This document shows positions 10,284-18,766 of a stretch of DNA of 64,000 nt, piece after piece (positions within the stretch are counted from its first letter, which is position 1; each line of letters opens with the position of its first letter). The notes beneath the pieces were generated by a model. That model was not told the origin of the DNA, ran no database searches, and saw only the letters and a program-made list of their open reading frames with translations. The DNA is from Pyxidicoccus parkwaysis (GTDB lineage Bacteria; Myxococcota; Myxococcia; Myxococcales; Myxococcaceae), in NCBI RefSeq assembly GCF_017301735.1, contig NZ_CP071090.1, positions 4,888,001 to 4,952,000 of the forward strand. Direction: 5' to 3'. The position numbers and the translations under genes are program-made.

Positions 10284-11318
10284 CTAGAGGGAGCGGTGCC
10301 GGCGGCTTCGCAGCAGCACCAGGAACAGGGGCGCGCCGACCACCGAGGTGACGATGCCAATCGGCAGCTCCGCGGGGCGAAGGAGCACGCGTGCGGCAAG
10401 GTCCGCGACGGTGAGGACAATCGCGCCGAGCAGCACCGCGCCAAGCAGCAGGAAGCGGTTGTCGCTTCCGCGAAGCAGGCGAAGCAGGTGGGGGACGATC
10501 AGCCCGACGAAGCTGATGATTCCGGTGATGCTCGTCGCCACCGCGACGATGAGCACGTTCACCGCGAGGACGATGAGCTTCAAGCGGGAGACATCCACCC
10601 CGACGGTCATCGCCTCGTCTTCGCCGAGCATCAGGGCGTTGAGGGCTCGGGCGTACCGGAGCGAGATGGCCAGCCCCATCCCCGTCGAGAGGGTGAGCAG
10701 CGCGACCGTGCTCCAGCTCGCCCCGGAGAGCGTGCCGAGGCTCCAGAAGGTGATGGACCGCGCCTGCGGATCCCGCGCGATGTACGAGAAGAACCCGACG
10801 CCGCTGAGGAACAACGCGTTCACCGCGATGCCCACCAGCAGCACGCCGGTGGTCGACTCGCGATCGACATTCGCCGCCTGCGCGAGCACGAAGACACAGC
10901 CGGTGGCAATTGCTCCGCCGATGCAGGCGGCAATCGGAAGCGTCCAGGTGCCGGCGTGGAACTGAAAGCTCGCTCCGAGGACGAAGTAGAGCGCGGCCCC
11001 AAACGCCGCTCCGCTGGAGGTACCGACCAGCCCGGGCTCGACGACCGGGTTTCGGAACAGCGCCTGCATCAGCACACCACCGACCGCGAGGCTCGCGCCG
11101 ACCAGCGCGCACGTGAGGGCGCGCGGGAGCCGGAGCTCGAGAAAGATTCGCTCCGTGAGGCCGAGCGAATCGGGAGCGCCCATCAGGGCGTTGCCCATCT
11201 CGGTGAAGCCGATGTCGGTGGCGCCGAAGCGAATCGACACCACCGCGAGCAGCGCCAGCACGCCGCCGAGCACCGGCAGCGTTCCAGCATAGGGGTCAGC
11301 GCCCCGCACCGGGCTCAC
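10284..11318 (-). CDS. hmuU: FecCD/HmuU-type inner-membrane permease
   Basis: The 344-residue protein has about ten hydrophobic helices and the FecCD hallmarks LRLPRALTCALVGASLAVGG, GLVGTSSGAAFGAAL, SRLKLIVLAVNVLIVAVA, GIISFVGLIVPHLLRLL and the end ELPIGIVTSVVGAPLFLVLL. It is the BtuC/HmuU subunit of an iron-complex importer. The GTG start overlaps the end of hmuT by 23 bp, indicating coupled translation; a start slightly downstream is possible. Assignment to heme rather than cobalamin or siderophore rests on the neighbouring HmuT. Confidence 0.87.
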   Translation of the reverse strand: MSPVRGADPYAGTLPVLGGVLALLAVVSIRFGATDIGFTEMGNALMGAPDSLGLTERIFLELRLPRALTCALVGASLAVGGVLMQALFRNPVVEPGLVGTSSGAAFGAALYFVLGASFQFHAGTWTLPIAACIGGAIATGCVFVLAQAANVDRESTTGVLLVGIAVNALFLSGVGFFSYIARDPQARSITFWSLGTLSGASWSTVALLTLSTGMGLAISLRYARALNALMLGEDEAMTVGVDVSRLKLIVLAVNVLIVAVATSITGIISFVGLIVPHLLRLLRGSDNRFLLLGAVLLGAIVLTVADLAARVLLRPAELPIGIVTSVVGAPLFLVLLRSRRHRSL

Positions 11319-12225
11319 GCTCGCTCGGGACGGGGGCCGCGGCCTTCTCGGCGTCGCCGCGATGAATCAGCTCTTGCAGCGTGAGCACGTTCTCGCCGGT
11401 CCGCGGGCCGAGGTACACGAGGTCATGCTCCTCGACGCGGTACACCCGTCCCGACTTCACCGCGCGAGTCGCGCCGACGCCAGGGAGGGTCGCCACCTGC
11501 TGCGGAGAGCCGAGCCGGTCGTAGCCGAAATCAGTGAGCAGCAGCACGTCCGGGTCCGCCTGGGCAATGACCTCCGGTGACAGCTGCACCATGCCTTTGT
11601 CGCCGGTGACCGCCATCTCGCCTCCCGCCCACTCCATCATCTTTCCCGCGGTGCTGTTCTTCGTCATCACCAGGTACACGTTCATCGCCCGGCCGAAGTG
11701 AATCACCATCACCTTCGGCTTCTTCGTGAACGTCTTCGCGGTGGCGAGCGCCTTGTTCATGTCCGCGTCGAGCTTCTGATTCAGCGCGTCCGCCTGGGCT
11801 TCACGGTGAAAGTACCGGCCCATCTCCCCCACCAACGCCTTCGTCGACGCGATGTCCTCCCCCTTCGTCTCGAACACCTTCATCGGGATTTTCAGCTGCT
11901 CGAGCTGCCGCATCACCTGCTCGGGGCCGACGTTGTTGTCGTGCAGCACGAGCGTGGGGTTCACCGAGACGATGCCCTCCGCGCTGAGCGCGCGATGGTA
12001 CCCGACGGTCTTCAGCGACTTGATCTCCGGCGGGTAGGTGCTCGAGATGTCCACCGCGACGAGGTCGCGCTGCGCGCCGAGGGCGTAGATGATTTCGTTG
12101 TACTGCTTCGAGAGACTGACGATCCGCTCGTGACGTTCCTGTGGCTGCTCCTCGTTCCCGAAGCGGCTGCAGCCGGCGACGAAGACGAGCGCTCCCACGA
12201 CCCACGCGGCCCTCAGGGACTTCAT
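11296..12225 (-). CDS. hmuT: Periplasmic heme/iron-complex binding lipoprotein
   Basis: A lipoprotein signal (WVVGALVFVAGC) leads into a class III binding protein: RIVSLSKQYNEIIYALG, TVGYHRALSAEGIVSVNPTLVL, GPEQVMRQLEQLKIPM and KNSTAGKMMEWAGGE match the HmuT/ShuT pattern. The Tyr at GYDRLGS and the YHRALS region are possible iron/heme contacts. The ATG overlaps the TonB-receptor stop in ATGA, so it is translationally coupled to the receptor. It hands ligand from the outer-membrane receptor to HmuU. Confidence 0.85.
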   Translation of the reverse strand: MKSLRAAWVVGALVFVAGCSRFGNEEQPQERHERIVSLSKQYNEIIYALGAQRDLVAVDISSTYPPEIKSLKTVGYHRALSAEGIVSVNPTLVLHDNNVGPEQVMRQLEQLKIPMKVFETKGEDIASTKALVGEMGRYFHREAQADALNQKLDADMNKALATAKTFTKKPKVMVIHFGRAMNVYLVMTKNSTAGKMMEWAGGEMAVTGDKGMVQLSPEVIAQADPDVLLLTDFGYDRLGSPQQVATLPGVGATRAVKSGRVYRVEEHDLVYLGPRTGENVLTLQELIHRGDAEKAAAPVPSEREPGAGR

Positions 12226-14414
12226 TGGCGCGACTCCTTCAGCGAGTAGCTCAGCGTCACGTTGCCGTAGAACACCGGCTTGGACGGACCGTTCAGGTAC
12301 ACGTTGGGCGGCGGGCCTGCGTAGTTCGCGTTGAGGAAGACCATCGTGTAGTAGCGGTTGCCGAGCAGGTTGTCCGCGCCGGCCGCCGCGTCGATGCGGA
12401 AGCCGGCGGGCAGGTCGTGGCGGTACCCGACCTTCGCATTGAGGACGTTGAACGCCGGAGCGAAGTGCGCGTTGTCGTAGGTGAGCGGCACGCGGTCGAC
12501 GTACTGCCAGGTGCCATTCAGATACGCACCCCTGCGGGACATGATGTCCGCGCCGAGCGCCACCACGTTGCGCGCAATGCCGACGACCCGATGGCCGGTG
12601 TAGTCGACCGTCTTGTCGTTGTTGTTGTTGTCGCTCTTGAAGCCCGAGTAGCGGAAGTTGGAGAAGGTGTACGAGGCGAACGGCTCCACCCGGGAGAGCT
12701 CCGCGTTCGCATCCGCAATGACCGCGTAGCGCGTCGCGAGCTCGAAGCCGAGGTTGTTCTGGGCGCCGCCGTTGGTGGTGATGGTGTACAGCGTCGAGCC
12801 GGTGTCCGGGTCCGTCACCGCCTGCGGCGTCAGCTTGTTCGAGACGCGCAGGTTGAACAGCGCCGCCTCCCAGCTGAGCCGCGAAGCGAGAACGATGCCC
12901 TTCGTGCCGACCTCGTACAGGGTGCCGCGCTCCGGGCTGAGGTCGAGGTTCACCGTGCCCGCCTGCGGAATCACCACCTGCCCGCTGGTGGGAGGGGTGT
13001 AGCCCTCGCTCACCTGGGCGTAGACGGACATGTTCTCGGCGAATGCCTTCATCAGCGCGAGCCGCGGTGTGAACACCGGGTCGAAAGTCTTCAGCCCGGA
13101 CTGGTCGAGGTGGGTCGGATTGGCGCTGTTGGTGAGCCTGTCGCGGATGTGGTACCGGACGAAGTTCACGCTGCCGCCCGCGGTGAGGGCGAACTCGAGC
13201 GGCAGGTCGAGCGCCCATTCGGTGAAGGTGTTCGCCTGCAGCGCCGACACCTGCAGGTCGCCGCGGATGCCGCCGAGCACGCCGTTCGTGAGGCCGTAGC
13301 TCTTCTTGAACGAGCTGGTCTGCTGCACCTCGGCGCCGACGGCGCCGGTCAACGTGTGCCCGAGCGGCTGGAACTTCAGGTCGAACTCGGTGCGTCCGCC
13401 GAAGTTCATCGCGAGGTTGTCGGTGCGCCCGGCCGCGAACGGCTGGTCCACCTGGTACCCCGTCGTAAAGCCGCTCGTGGTGTTGCTCAGCCACGGGAGG
13501 AAGTCGTAGCGGTGCGAGATGCCGAAACGCACGCTGTTGAGGCCGACGTGCGCGTCGTTGGCGAGGTAGGCCGGCTCGGCGACATCCTCCTCATTGAGGA
13601 ACTGCTCTTCGGTCAGCTGGCCGGAGAGGTTCTCGTACGAGCGGGTGTACGCCGCGAGCACCGTGACTGATTGGCGCGCGCTGGGCCGGAACTCACCCGA
13701 GAAGAGGATGGTGTCCTTCCGGTCGTTGCTGTGAACGCGGTAGCCATCCGACTCCTGGTGGCCGTAGTTCAAGAACAGCGAGGCGTTCTCGCCGCCCTGC
13801 TCGACCCGGGTATCACTGCGCAGCAGCCCATAGGAGCCCGCGAGCAGGCGCTGCGACACCTGGAGCATCCCGGCGCGCGGGCGAGCGGTGAAGAACCGCG
13901 CCACGCCGCCGATGCCCATGCCGTACAGGCTCGAGGCCGGTCCCCGAATCACCTCGACGCGCCCGAGCGTGGGGACATCGAGGTCGTCGAAAATCGTCAC
14001 CCCTTCCGCGTCCGTGAGGGGAATCCCATCGAGGTACGCGCGGATGCCGCTCGCGTTGAAGTTCGTCGAGTTGCCGTAGCCGCGAATGGTGATGCGCTGG
14101 CCACCGGAGACGGTGCGGTTCTCGTAGCGAACGCCCGGGAGGAGGTTGAGCGACTCCTCGAGGAACACGCCGGTGTTGCGCCGGAGCTCCTCGGTGGTGA
14201 GCACGCCCACGGACTGGGCCTCTTCGAGCAGCGGCAGGCCACCGGTGCGCGTATCACTGACGATGGTTTCCGTAGCGGGACGCTTCGGTTCCTCCGAGGA
14301 CTCCACAGCGTGCCCGGACTCGCCGGCCGCATCACTGGGTGTACTCGACGGCTCGGACTGGGCGAGCACCGAAGAGGCGGAAAGCGTGAAGCAGACGAAG
14401 AGCGGACGAATCAT
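12222..14414 (-). CDS. TonB-dependent outer-membrane receptor, heme/iron type
   Basis: The 730-residue protein has a signal peptide (MIRPLFVCFTLSASSVLA), a plug domain (EESLNLLPGVRYENR, GQRITIRGYGNS, RVEVIRGPASSLYGMG, about residues 75-200) and a barrel ending in VTLSYSLKESRQ. First gene of the operon with hmuT, hmuU and hmuV, which suggests heme or a heme-like iron complex as substrate; the classical FRAP/NPNL heme-receptor motif is not evident, so a siderophore is possible. An in-frame TTG at 14426 is an alternative start. A long palindrome lies 43-76 bp upstream. Confidence 0.85.
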   Translation of the reverse strand: MIRPLFVCFTLSASSVLAQSEPSSTPSDAAGESGHAVESSEEPKRPATETIVSDTRTGGLPLLEEAQSVGVLTTEELRRNTGVFLEESLNLLPGVRYENRTVSGGQRITIRGYGNSTNFNASGIRAYLDGIPLTDAEGVTIFDDLDVPTLGRVEVIRGPASSLYGMGIGGVARFFTARPRAGMLQVSQRLLAGSYGLLRSDTRVEQGGENASLFLNYGHQESDGYRVHSNDRKDTILFSGEFRPSARQSVTVLAAYTRSYENLSGQLTEEQFLNEEDVAEPAYLANDAHVGLNSVRFGISHRYDFLPWLSNTTSGFTTGYQVDQPFAAGRTDNLAMNFGGRTEFDLKFQPLGHTLTGAVGAEVQQTSSFKKSYGLTNGVLGGIRGDLQVSALQANTFTEWALDLPLEFALTAGGSVNFVRYHIRDRLTNSANPTHLDQSGLKTFDPVFTPRLALMKAFAENMSVYAQVSEGYTPPTSGQVVIPQAGTVNLDLSPERGTLYEVGTKGIVLASRLSWEAALFNLRVSNKLTPQAVTDPDTGSTLYTITTNGGAQNNLGFELATRYAVIADANAELSRVEPFASYTFSNFRYSGFKSDNNNNDKTVDYTGHRVVGIARNVVALGADIMSRRGAYLNGTWQYVDRVPLTYDNAHFAPAFNVLNAKVGYRHDLPAGFRIDAAAGADNLLGNRYYTMVFLNANYAGPPPNVYLNGPSKPVFYGNVTLSYSLKESRQ

Positions 14415-14456
14415 CCCTGGAGTCAACGTGGCCTGTCCTCGTGAGAGCTCAGGAGG

Positions 14457-14490
14457 TGTAGCATTCCGCCGGGACGATAGGAATGCGACA
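14457..14490. promoter_or_regulatory. Palindromic operator candidate before the heme-uptake operon
   Basis: TGTAGCATTCC and GGAATGCGACA form an 11-bp inverted repeat (one mismatch) around a 12-base spacer. It sits immediately upstream of the TonB receptor, where an iron- or heme-responsive repressor would bind. It does not resemble a standard Fur box. There is no T run, and no gene ends just before it on the plus strand. Confidence 0.55.
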
Positions 14491-14631
14491 GAGCGTCCCA
14501 GGGCCAGAATGCCGTGGGCCCCGCACGCCTCCAGGCAGCAGGCAGTGGGCGAATGGGCTGCCTCCCTGCCTGCCGCCCTGACGCGTCAGAGGGATGGGGG
14601 CCCTGTTGGGGGCCCGGTGCCTCGTTACCCG

Positions 14632-15132
14632 CTACGCCCTGGCGGGGGCCAGCGCGGCGCCCTGGTTGTAGACATCGCAGAGCTCCAGGTACTCATCGCT
14701 GTCGATGTCCAGTGCCGCCACGCGCATCTTCTTGACCTTGGGCTTCTCCAGCGTGGTCTTGATTTGAATCATCTTGAGCGTGGGAATGCCCATATAGGAC
14801 TGGCTGAAATAGGTATTCTCGGTCATGTCTGCCCATTCAATCAGGAGGCCGTCCGCGAAGAGGATGCCCTCCCGGCTGATGACCAGCGCGGGCTTGTCCA
14901 GTTGCCCCAGCGCCCGGATGCAGCCGTAGAGCATCCACAGCATGCAGAGGTTGACCGCCCCGCAGAGGGCCATCGCGCCCGGGCTGTTCATCAGCCGGAA
15001 GGTGAGCACCCCACAGAGGGCCGAGGCCACCGTCCAGATGACCGTACCGATGATGAGCTTCGTACGCGAGTAGTAGACCTCGCGCGGCTTCTGCGTCTTC
15101 TGCCTGTTCTGCGGTGAGCTGTAGATTGCCAT
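14632..15132 (-). CDS. Small two-helix membrane protein with cytoplasmic domain
   Basis: Two transmembrane helices (LIIGTVIWTVASALCGVLTF and MALCGAVNLCMLWMLYGCIR, about residues 27-75) are followed by a 90-residue soluble domain starting LVISREGILFADGLLIEWAD. The 'REGI...I.W.D(I/M)' pattern is that of small PH-like domains attached to membrane hairpins in bacteria. It lies 29 bp after the next gene upstream, which has a related design, so the two are probably one operon. No function known. Its 3' end is duplicated at 20383-20448. Confidence 0.7.
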   Translation of the reverse strand: MAIYSSPQNRQKTQKPREVYYSRTKLIIGTVIWTVASALCGVLTFRLMNSPGAMALCGAVNLCMLWMLYGCIRALGQLDKPALVISREGILFADGLLIEWADMTENTYFSQSYMGIPTLKMIQIKTTLEKPKVKKMRVAALDIDSDEYLELCDVYNQGAALAPARA

Positions 15133-15161
15133 GACGTGCGACCTGTGAGGGGAGAGGGGAA

Positions 15162-15881
15162 TCAGCCGGCCAGCCGTTGCGACAGGTAGGCCAGGAGGAC
15201 GGGCGCGTTGACGATGCGGGCCTCGTCAATCTTGAGCGGCCTGCCCTGGGCCGCGATGATGAGCTCGCGCGAGGAGACGCCCTCGTCGAGCTCGTTCTGG
15301 TAGCGGATGCTCTCGATGTCGTCCCAGCGCATCAGCCGCTTCTTGTGCATCAGCCCGGCGCCACTGAGCGTCAGGGGCCCGAACCGCACCGCCTTGCCGG
15401 CGTCGACCTGCCGGTGCACGCCCCCCAGCAGCGCCTCGACGACGTGGTCCGTCACGTGGGCGAACAACGCGTCCGCGTCGCTCCACAGGTTCAGCCGCAG
15501 CCGGTAGGTCCCCCCGCGGTGGCGCAGGATGACCCGGTCGTGGTTGTGCACCGTGATGATGGCGTTCACGTTCCGCCACGCAATGCGCGTGTCGCCCGCG
15601 CGCAGGCCCTCTTCATCCACCACCAGCTCGGGCGGCGCGAACATCCAGGCGAAGAAGTCGCTGGCCCGCCAGAAGATGAAGTAGATGCCGCAGGGGATGC
15701 CCGCCAGCAGGACCAGGGGCCCGGAGCTGTAGCGGAAGAGCCCTTTGATGAAGTCCTGAGGGAGCAGGTAGATCGAGCCGAACGAGAGAAACGCCGCGGC
15801 CACCACGTAAATCAGAACGAAGCCAGCGGCGAGCCAGTACAGGACCAGCGTGGGAAAAACCCGGGTGTGCGAGCGCTTCAG
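15162..15881 (-). CDS. Membrane protein with PH-like domain; likely CTG start
   Basis: The reading frame has a first hydrophobic helix (LVLYWLAAGFVLIYVVAAAF) that begins before the first conventional start (GTG 15806). Upstream there is no ATG, GTG or TTG before the stop, but GGAGG lies 5 bases before an in-frame CTG at 15881, which would give a 239-residue protein with both membrane helices intact. The second half (VVDEEGLRAGDTRIAWRNV, MRWDDIESIRYQNELD) shows the same residue pattern as the downstream neighbour and suggests two PH-like repeats. Function unknown; probably co-transcribed with the 14632-15132 gene. Confidence 0.65.
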   Translation of the reverse strand: MKRSHTRVFPTLVLYWLAAGFVLIYVVAAAFLSFGSIYLLPQDFIKGLFRYSSGPLVLLAGIPCGIYFIFWRASDFFAWMFAPPELVVDEEGLRAGDTRIAWRNVNAIITVHNHDRVILRHRGGTYRLRLNLWSDADALFAHVTDHVVEALLGGVHRQVDAGKAVRFGPLTLSGAGLMHKKRLMRWDDIESIRYQNELDEGVSSRELIIAAQGRPLKIDEARIVNAPVLLAYLSQRLAG

Positions 15882-16195
15882 CGAAACCTCCAGAGGTGTA
15901 TCGAAAATCGCGCGCTCGTATAAACAATCGCATGTGTCTTTACGACGAGAATTCGTCGCCGCGCTCCGAGTGAAACAGGAGCCTTGCGTTTCGCCAGTGT
16001 CTCATACCCCAGGTGCTGATTTGGGCTCGCTCAGGTACGGCGAATCCGAGAAACAGGTGCCGCTCTCACTTCATGAGAAGACATTGATACGGAGGGCTGG
16101 GCCTGGATGGGTGTCCAACGGCGCTGGGGTGAATGTTTGACGCTCAGAGAGCGCAACTCCAGACTTGCATCCTTCCCCTACCCTCACGAGGCTCC
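15882..16195. other. Divergent intergenic region
   Basis: This 314-bp region separates the membrane-protein pair from the collagen-like gene. It is AT-richer than its surroundings and probably holds promoters for both directions. I see no convincing gene, hairpin or operator in it. Confidence 0.5.
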
Positions 16196-17140
16196 ATGCA
16201 TCGACACCGTCGATTCGCGCTGCTCTGTCTCCTGACAGCCCTGGCTGCAATGCCACGCACCAGCAATGCGCAAACCCCACCGCTCGTCGTCACCAGCGTC
16301 ACTGTCTCACTCGAGAATCTACAGCTCACCATCAATGGCGAGAACTTCGGCAACACCGCGCCAGGCGTCGGCCTCGCCGGAAGGGGCCTCATCGTCTTGA
16401 GCCATAGTCCGACGGTTGTGGTTGCGCTCCTCCCAGCCGCCGTCGCCGCCGTCCCTGGCACCTACATTCTCAGTGTTACCGCACTGGACCCGGAGGCCAG
16501 CGGCTACGACCGCTTCGCCGTCAGCATCGGAACCGGGGGCCCGGCGGGACCGAAGGGCGATGCCGGCCCGCAGGGACCGCCGGGGCCTCAAGGCCCCGCA
16601 GGCGCTGCTGGCGTCGCAGGACCTCAGGGCCTCGTTGGCCCCGCGGGCGCTCCAGGCGCTCCTGGCGCTCCAGGCGCTGCTGGCGTCGCAGGACCTCCCG
16701 GTTCGATGGGTCCTCAGGGCCCCCAAGGCCTCAAGGGCGACAGGGGCCCGGAAGGACCCCAGGGGCCCCAGGGCCCTCCTGGCCCGGCGGCGGAATCGAC
16801 CGGGAGAGGAAACGCTGTCAAATCCATCGCTGTAGAGAATTGTTCGTCTGGTAAAAACATCTATGTCGTCCCAACCGGGAAGACCTTCGTCATCACCGAC
16901 ATTGTCGCCATGACTGACTTCTCTCGTTCAGGATATGCGCGACTCGTTAGCGGTGCGAACGGACCAATCCGAGCCGTCGTTCCCATGTGTGCGATTGGTT
17001 CAACTTCGGGCGGCCCTGCGGTTCCCTGTTCCTCCTCGTTCCAGGGAGGCATCCGGTTCAACTCGGGCGAAGTCATATACGCCATCTGCGAACCCTTTGG
17101 TTCTTACACCCCCCTCACGGTAAGCGGCTATGAGTTTTGA
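16196..17140 (+). CDS. Secreted collagen-like repeat protein
   Basis: A signal peptide ([20 protein letters not shown], cleavage near SNA-Q) is followed by an IPT/TIG-like beta domain ([20 protein letters not shown], residues about 30-115), about 28 Gly-X-Y triplets (from [20 protein letters not shown] to [13 protein letters not shown]) and a C-terminal globular domain of about 110 residues with three cysteines. The triplets would form a trimeric triple helix without hydroxyproline, giving an extracellular stalk. Part of the repeat arose by internal duplication of the unit encoding [16 protein letters not shown]. The ATG at 16196 opens the signal peptide. A short hairpin follows the stop. Confidence 0.85.
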   Translation: MHRHRRFALLCLLTALAAMPRTSNAQTPPLVVTSVTVSLENLQLTINGENFGNTAPGVGLAGRGLIVLSHSPTVVVALLPAAVAAVPGTYILSVTALDPEASGYDRFAVSIGTGGPAGPKGDAGPQGPPGPQGPAGAAGVAGPQGLVGPAGAPGAPGAPGAAGVAGPPGSMGPQGPQGLKGDRGPEGPQGPQGPPGPAAESTGRGNAVKSIAVENCSSGKNIYVVPTGKTFVITDIVAMTDFSRSGYARLVSGANGPIRAVVPMCAIGSTSGGPAVPCSSSFQGGIRFNSGEVIYAICEPFGSYTPLTVSGYEF

Positions 17141-17145
17141 GGAAG

Positions 17146-17160
17146 GGCGCTTCGAGCGCC
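17146..17160 (+). terminator. Short hairpin after the collagen-like gene
   Basis: GGCGCT-TCG-AGCGCC forms a 6-bp stem with a triloop 5 bases after the stop codon. There is no T run, so it is a weak candidate. Confidence 0.4.
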
Positions 17161-17757
17161 AATCCAAGATGATGTTCTGAATCCTTGTAGCGGCTCGCAG
17201 CCCTGTTTCGACACAGAACCGATGGAGCCGGGCTGGCTGTGCTGCCCTGCCCCAGAGGGCCCGCGCCGTGACGACGTGCGCGGCGCCCGGGACGGCGGAG
17301 GGCGGCGGCTCGTCCACGAGCCCGCCCTCCACCGGCCGCGACTAGCGGACCTGCCCACAGGGCACTCCTGGCCCGGGAAATCCACGGGCACCGAGATGTG
17401 GCGCCGTGAGGGTCCGCAGGACCTCCGATCGACCCCGGAGGCTCGCTTCATCGTCGGACTGGACGAAGCTGGCGTGCTCCACACGTGGCTCGGCGGTACG
17501 AGGAGGCTCTCGCGGGCGCACCCCACCCGTTCACGTCCTCTTCGAGGATGTGCCGCAGCTCCATGACGGCGTCGCGTGACGGCCTTGCCGGGTCCATTGC
17601 CCCAGGCCTTCCCGACGCCCTGACATGGGTGTAGAGACATGCCCGAAACGCCTGTTGCACGATTTCTGAATTTGAATCAGCGAAGCCCCCCGCCGTCAGA
17701 ATGCACGCTCCGCCGTTCATCCGGCTGGCGGAACCCTCACCCAAAGGAGCTGTACGC
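17161..17757. other. 597-bp region with no recognisable gene
   Basis: Several overlapping frames are open on both strands, but none shows a ribosome site with a credible protein. A minus-strand stretch around 17520-17570 reads MELRHILEEDVNGW and could be the remnant of a gene. The last 60 bases contain the ribosome site AAAGGAG of the next gene. Confidence 0.4.
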
Positions 17758-18474
17758 ATGATGCGCCTCATCCGGGGATTGTCCCTGACGTCGTTGTGTC
17801 TCTCTCTGGCCGCCTGTGGCGCCAGCAAGATGTATTCACTGCCGGTAGACGCAAACCGCGTCTCCGAGACGCAGGCCAACATCTGGACCTGCGCCACCCA
17901 GGCCGGGCTCGAGTCGCAGAAGCTCGGCAATGACGTCACCAGCGTCAAGTACGACGAGACCGCCACGCTCTACTACCGCTACGACGGCGGGGGCGCGATC
18001 ACCTTCCAGACCATCGTGGACGACAAGACCGTTCCTCCCGACCAGGTCGAGGGCAAGCTCTCCGCGGCGCGCAAGCAGGGCGAGGCCCTCTACGCCTGCG
18101 CGCAGGACCGGCTCAACCCCCACTACGCGGCGGCCGCGCCTTCATCCACCACGAACATCAACGTCAACCTGAGCTCGAACGTGTCCGCCGACCCCTCGGG
18201 TGCCGGTGCGTCCGTGTCCGCGGGGGGCGCGTCCGCTTCCGCTTCCGCTTCCGTGAACGTGGGCAGCGGCACCTGCGCCCGCGCCGTGGACTGCTACGCG
18301 CGGCTCGCCAAGACGGTGTGCGAGGGCGCGCAGGACTGCAGCTTCAAGGTCGAGCTCTCCGGCAACGACGAGACGAACTGCCGCGACGCCCTGCTCCGCG
18401 TCCCGGACCTGCTCGTGCCGTTCAAGATGGTGCGCCCCGGCATCTCCGCTCCTGAGGTCTGCCGGGCCGACTGA
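17758..18474 (+). CDS. Lipoprotein of unknown function with low-complexity middle
   Basis: The start at 17758 follows AAAGGAG and opens a lipoprotein signal (IRGLSLTSLCLSLAAC, lipid Cys near residue 20). An N-terminal globular part of about 110 residues is followed by an Asn/Ser/Ala/Gly-rich linker (NINVNLSSNVSADPSGAGAS, then SAGGASASASASVNVGSG) and a C-terminal Cys-rich domain with five cysteines (CARAVDCYARLAKTVC, DCSFKVEL, NCRDALLRVPDL). It is monocistronic and ends with a strong hairpin. I do not recognise the family. Confidence 0.75.
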   Translation: MMRLIRGLSLTSLCLSLAACGASKMYSLPVDANRVSETQANIWTCATQAGLESQKLGNDVTSVKYDETATLYYRYDGGGAITFQTIVDDKTVPPDQVEGKLSAARKQGEALYACAQDRLNPHYAAAAPSSTTNINVNLSSNVSADPSGAGASVSAGGASASASASVNVGSGTCARAVDCYARLAKTVCEGAQDCSFKVELSGNDETNCRDALLRVPDLLVPFKMVRPGISAPEVCRAD

Positions 18475-18496
18475 GGCCGGGAGACGCTGAAGCCAT

Positions 18497-18526
18497 CCGC
18501 CCTCGCGCGAGACTTCGCGAGGGCGG
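18497..18526 (+). terminator. Hairpin terminator after the lipoprotein gene
   Basis: CCGCCCTCGCG and CGCGAGGGCGG form a perfect 11-bp stem around an 8-base loop, 22 bases after the stop codon. No T run follows. Confidence 0.65.
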
Positions 18527-18766
18527 AAGGTGACCGAGGCGCGCGCCTTGGGAGATGGAACCGGGGCGGTCCTCCCCTCCCGCGCTGCACCTGCCTGCTC
18601 TCCAACCAGGGCGCCTGTCCCACCTGGACGTGAAGCGCCGCGCGAGCATCCGCCGGGCAGCAGGAACAGCGCGAGCCAGCCCCTTTTTCACCAGGAGGGG
18701 GTTGCCCCACCGCCCGGCGCACATGGCATCCTGCCGTTTTTTGAGCTCAAACGGGACAGGGGCAAC

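Noticed and set aside
9496..11112. A long minus-strand reading frame that would fuse the ATPase to 280 upstream residues
   Set aside because: The upstream part lies in another frame of the permease and is Arg/Pro-rich shadow sequence. The ATPase starts at GTG 10275.
14457..14490. Terminator for a plus-strand transcript
   Set aside because: No plus-strand gene ends before it and there is no T run. Its position before the TonB receptor favours an operator.
16540..16800. CRISPR array or tandem DNA repeat
   Set aside because: The periodicity is 9 bp from Gly-X-Y codons of a collagen-like protein, not repeat-spacer units.
17448..17966. Minus-strand gene in the 17.1-17.8 kb gap
   Set aside because: It would overlap the start of the lipoprotein gene and shows no signal peptide, ribosome site or known domain.
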